Assembly (NCBI RefSeq): GCF_001949145.1
Contig: NW_019091361.1
Coordinates: forward strand, 3,638,447 to 3,702,446
DNA from: Acanthaster planci
Taxonomy: Eukaryota > Echinodermata > Asteroidea > Valvatida > Acanthasteridae
Direction: 5' to 3'
Length of the DNA: 64,000 nucleotides
How positions within the stretch are numbered: the stretch's first letter is position 1; every line of letters starts with the position of its first letter. Below are positions 63,790-64,000 of the stretch, piece by piece. The notes beneath the pieces were generated by a model. That model had not been told where the DNA came from, did not search any database, and saw only the letters and a program-made list of their open reading frames with translations. Made by a program: the position numbers and the translations under genes.

Positions 63790-64000
63790 CATGGCCCATT
63801 GTGTCCGCAAACACTTTCCGGACAATTACGTCCGCCCCATTGTGTCCGGGGGCCCATTATGTCCGCCCCATTGTGTCCGCAGGCCCATAATGTCCGCCCC
63901 ATTGTGTCCGCGGGCCCATTATGTCCGCCCCATTGTGTCCGCGGGCCCATTATGTCCGTCCCATTGCGTCCGCATGCCCATTATGTCCGCAAACTCTTTC
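63790..64000. repeat. Minisatellite of CCCATTRTGTCCG units
   Basis: Tandem array whose 13-base core CCCATT(A/G)TGTCCG recurs about eleven times with alternating short spacers, giving a higher-order period near 31. It continues past the window end. Short periodic translations rich in Gly-His-Asn come from it and are not a gene. Confidence 0.88.

Noticed and set aside
63790-64000. CRISPR array
   Set aside because: The spacers are short and themselves repetitive, no cas genes exist, and the DNA is eukaryotic.

Overview
This is eukaryotic, metazoan DNA: genes are split by GT-AG introns, there are no operons, and the stretches between genes are AT-leaning and full of short inverted-repeat elements, a (GA)n microsatellite and TACATGTA-type clusters. 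The gene content (a gamma-glutamyltransferase family and a decayed RAG1-like gene) and the repeat style fit an invertebrate deuterostome such as amphioxus, a hemichordate or an echinoderm. I cannot fix the species. Two runs of N (3959-4532, 26365-26598) are assembly gaps.

Layout. 1-7708: no convincing gene; one truncated foldback element, one gap and a GA microsatellite. 7709-14327 (minus): GGT-A, an intact multi-exon gamma-glutamyltransferase-like gene. 14328-23410: no gene; nested palindrome, hairpin-rich stretch and small mobile-element remnants. 23411-28536 (minus): a broken multi-exon gene whose exons follow vertebrate RAG1 in order, from the N-terminal zinc region and RING finger to the transposase-like core. 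28537-31158: no gene; TACATGTA clusters. 31159-44758 (plus): GGT-B, intact, 11 coding exons. 44759-51269: no gene; repeats. 51270-59629 (plus): GGT-C, intact. 59630-64000: no firm gene; one orphan ORF, a terminal-inverted-repeat element and a minisatellite running off the window.

The three GGT genes share intron positions and phases, so they are duplicates of one ancestor. GGT-A and GGT-C are close sisters (intron sequence still aligns); GGT-B is more distant. All have a single N-terminal membrane anchor and should be type II surface ectoenzymes. GGT-B keeps most residues that hold a gamma-glutamyl donor. GGT-A and GGT-C have replaced nearly all of them while keeping open reading frames, and GGT-C also has Ser in place of the catalytic Thr. 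This looks like one conventional enzyme beside two repurposed or catalytically altered relatives.

The two most interesting items are the RAG1-like relic (zinc ligands and one catalytic acid lost, other catalytic acid kept) and the dismantled donor pocket of GGT-A/GGT-C.
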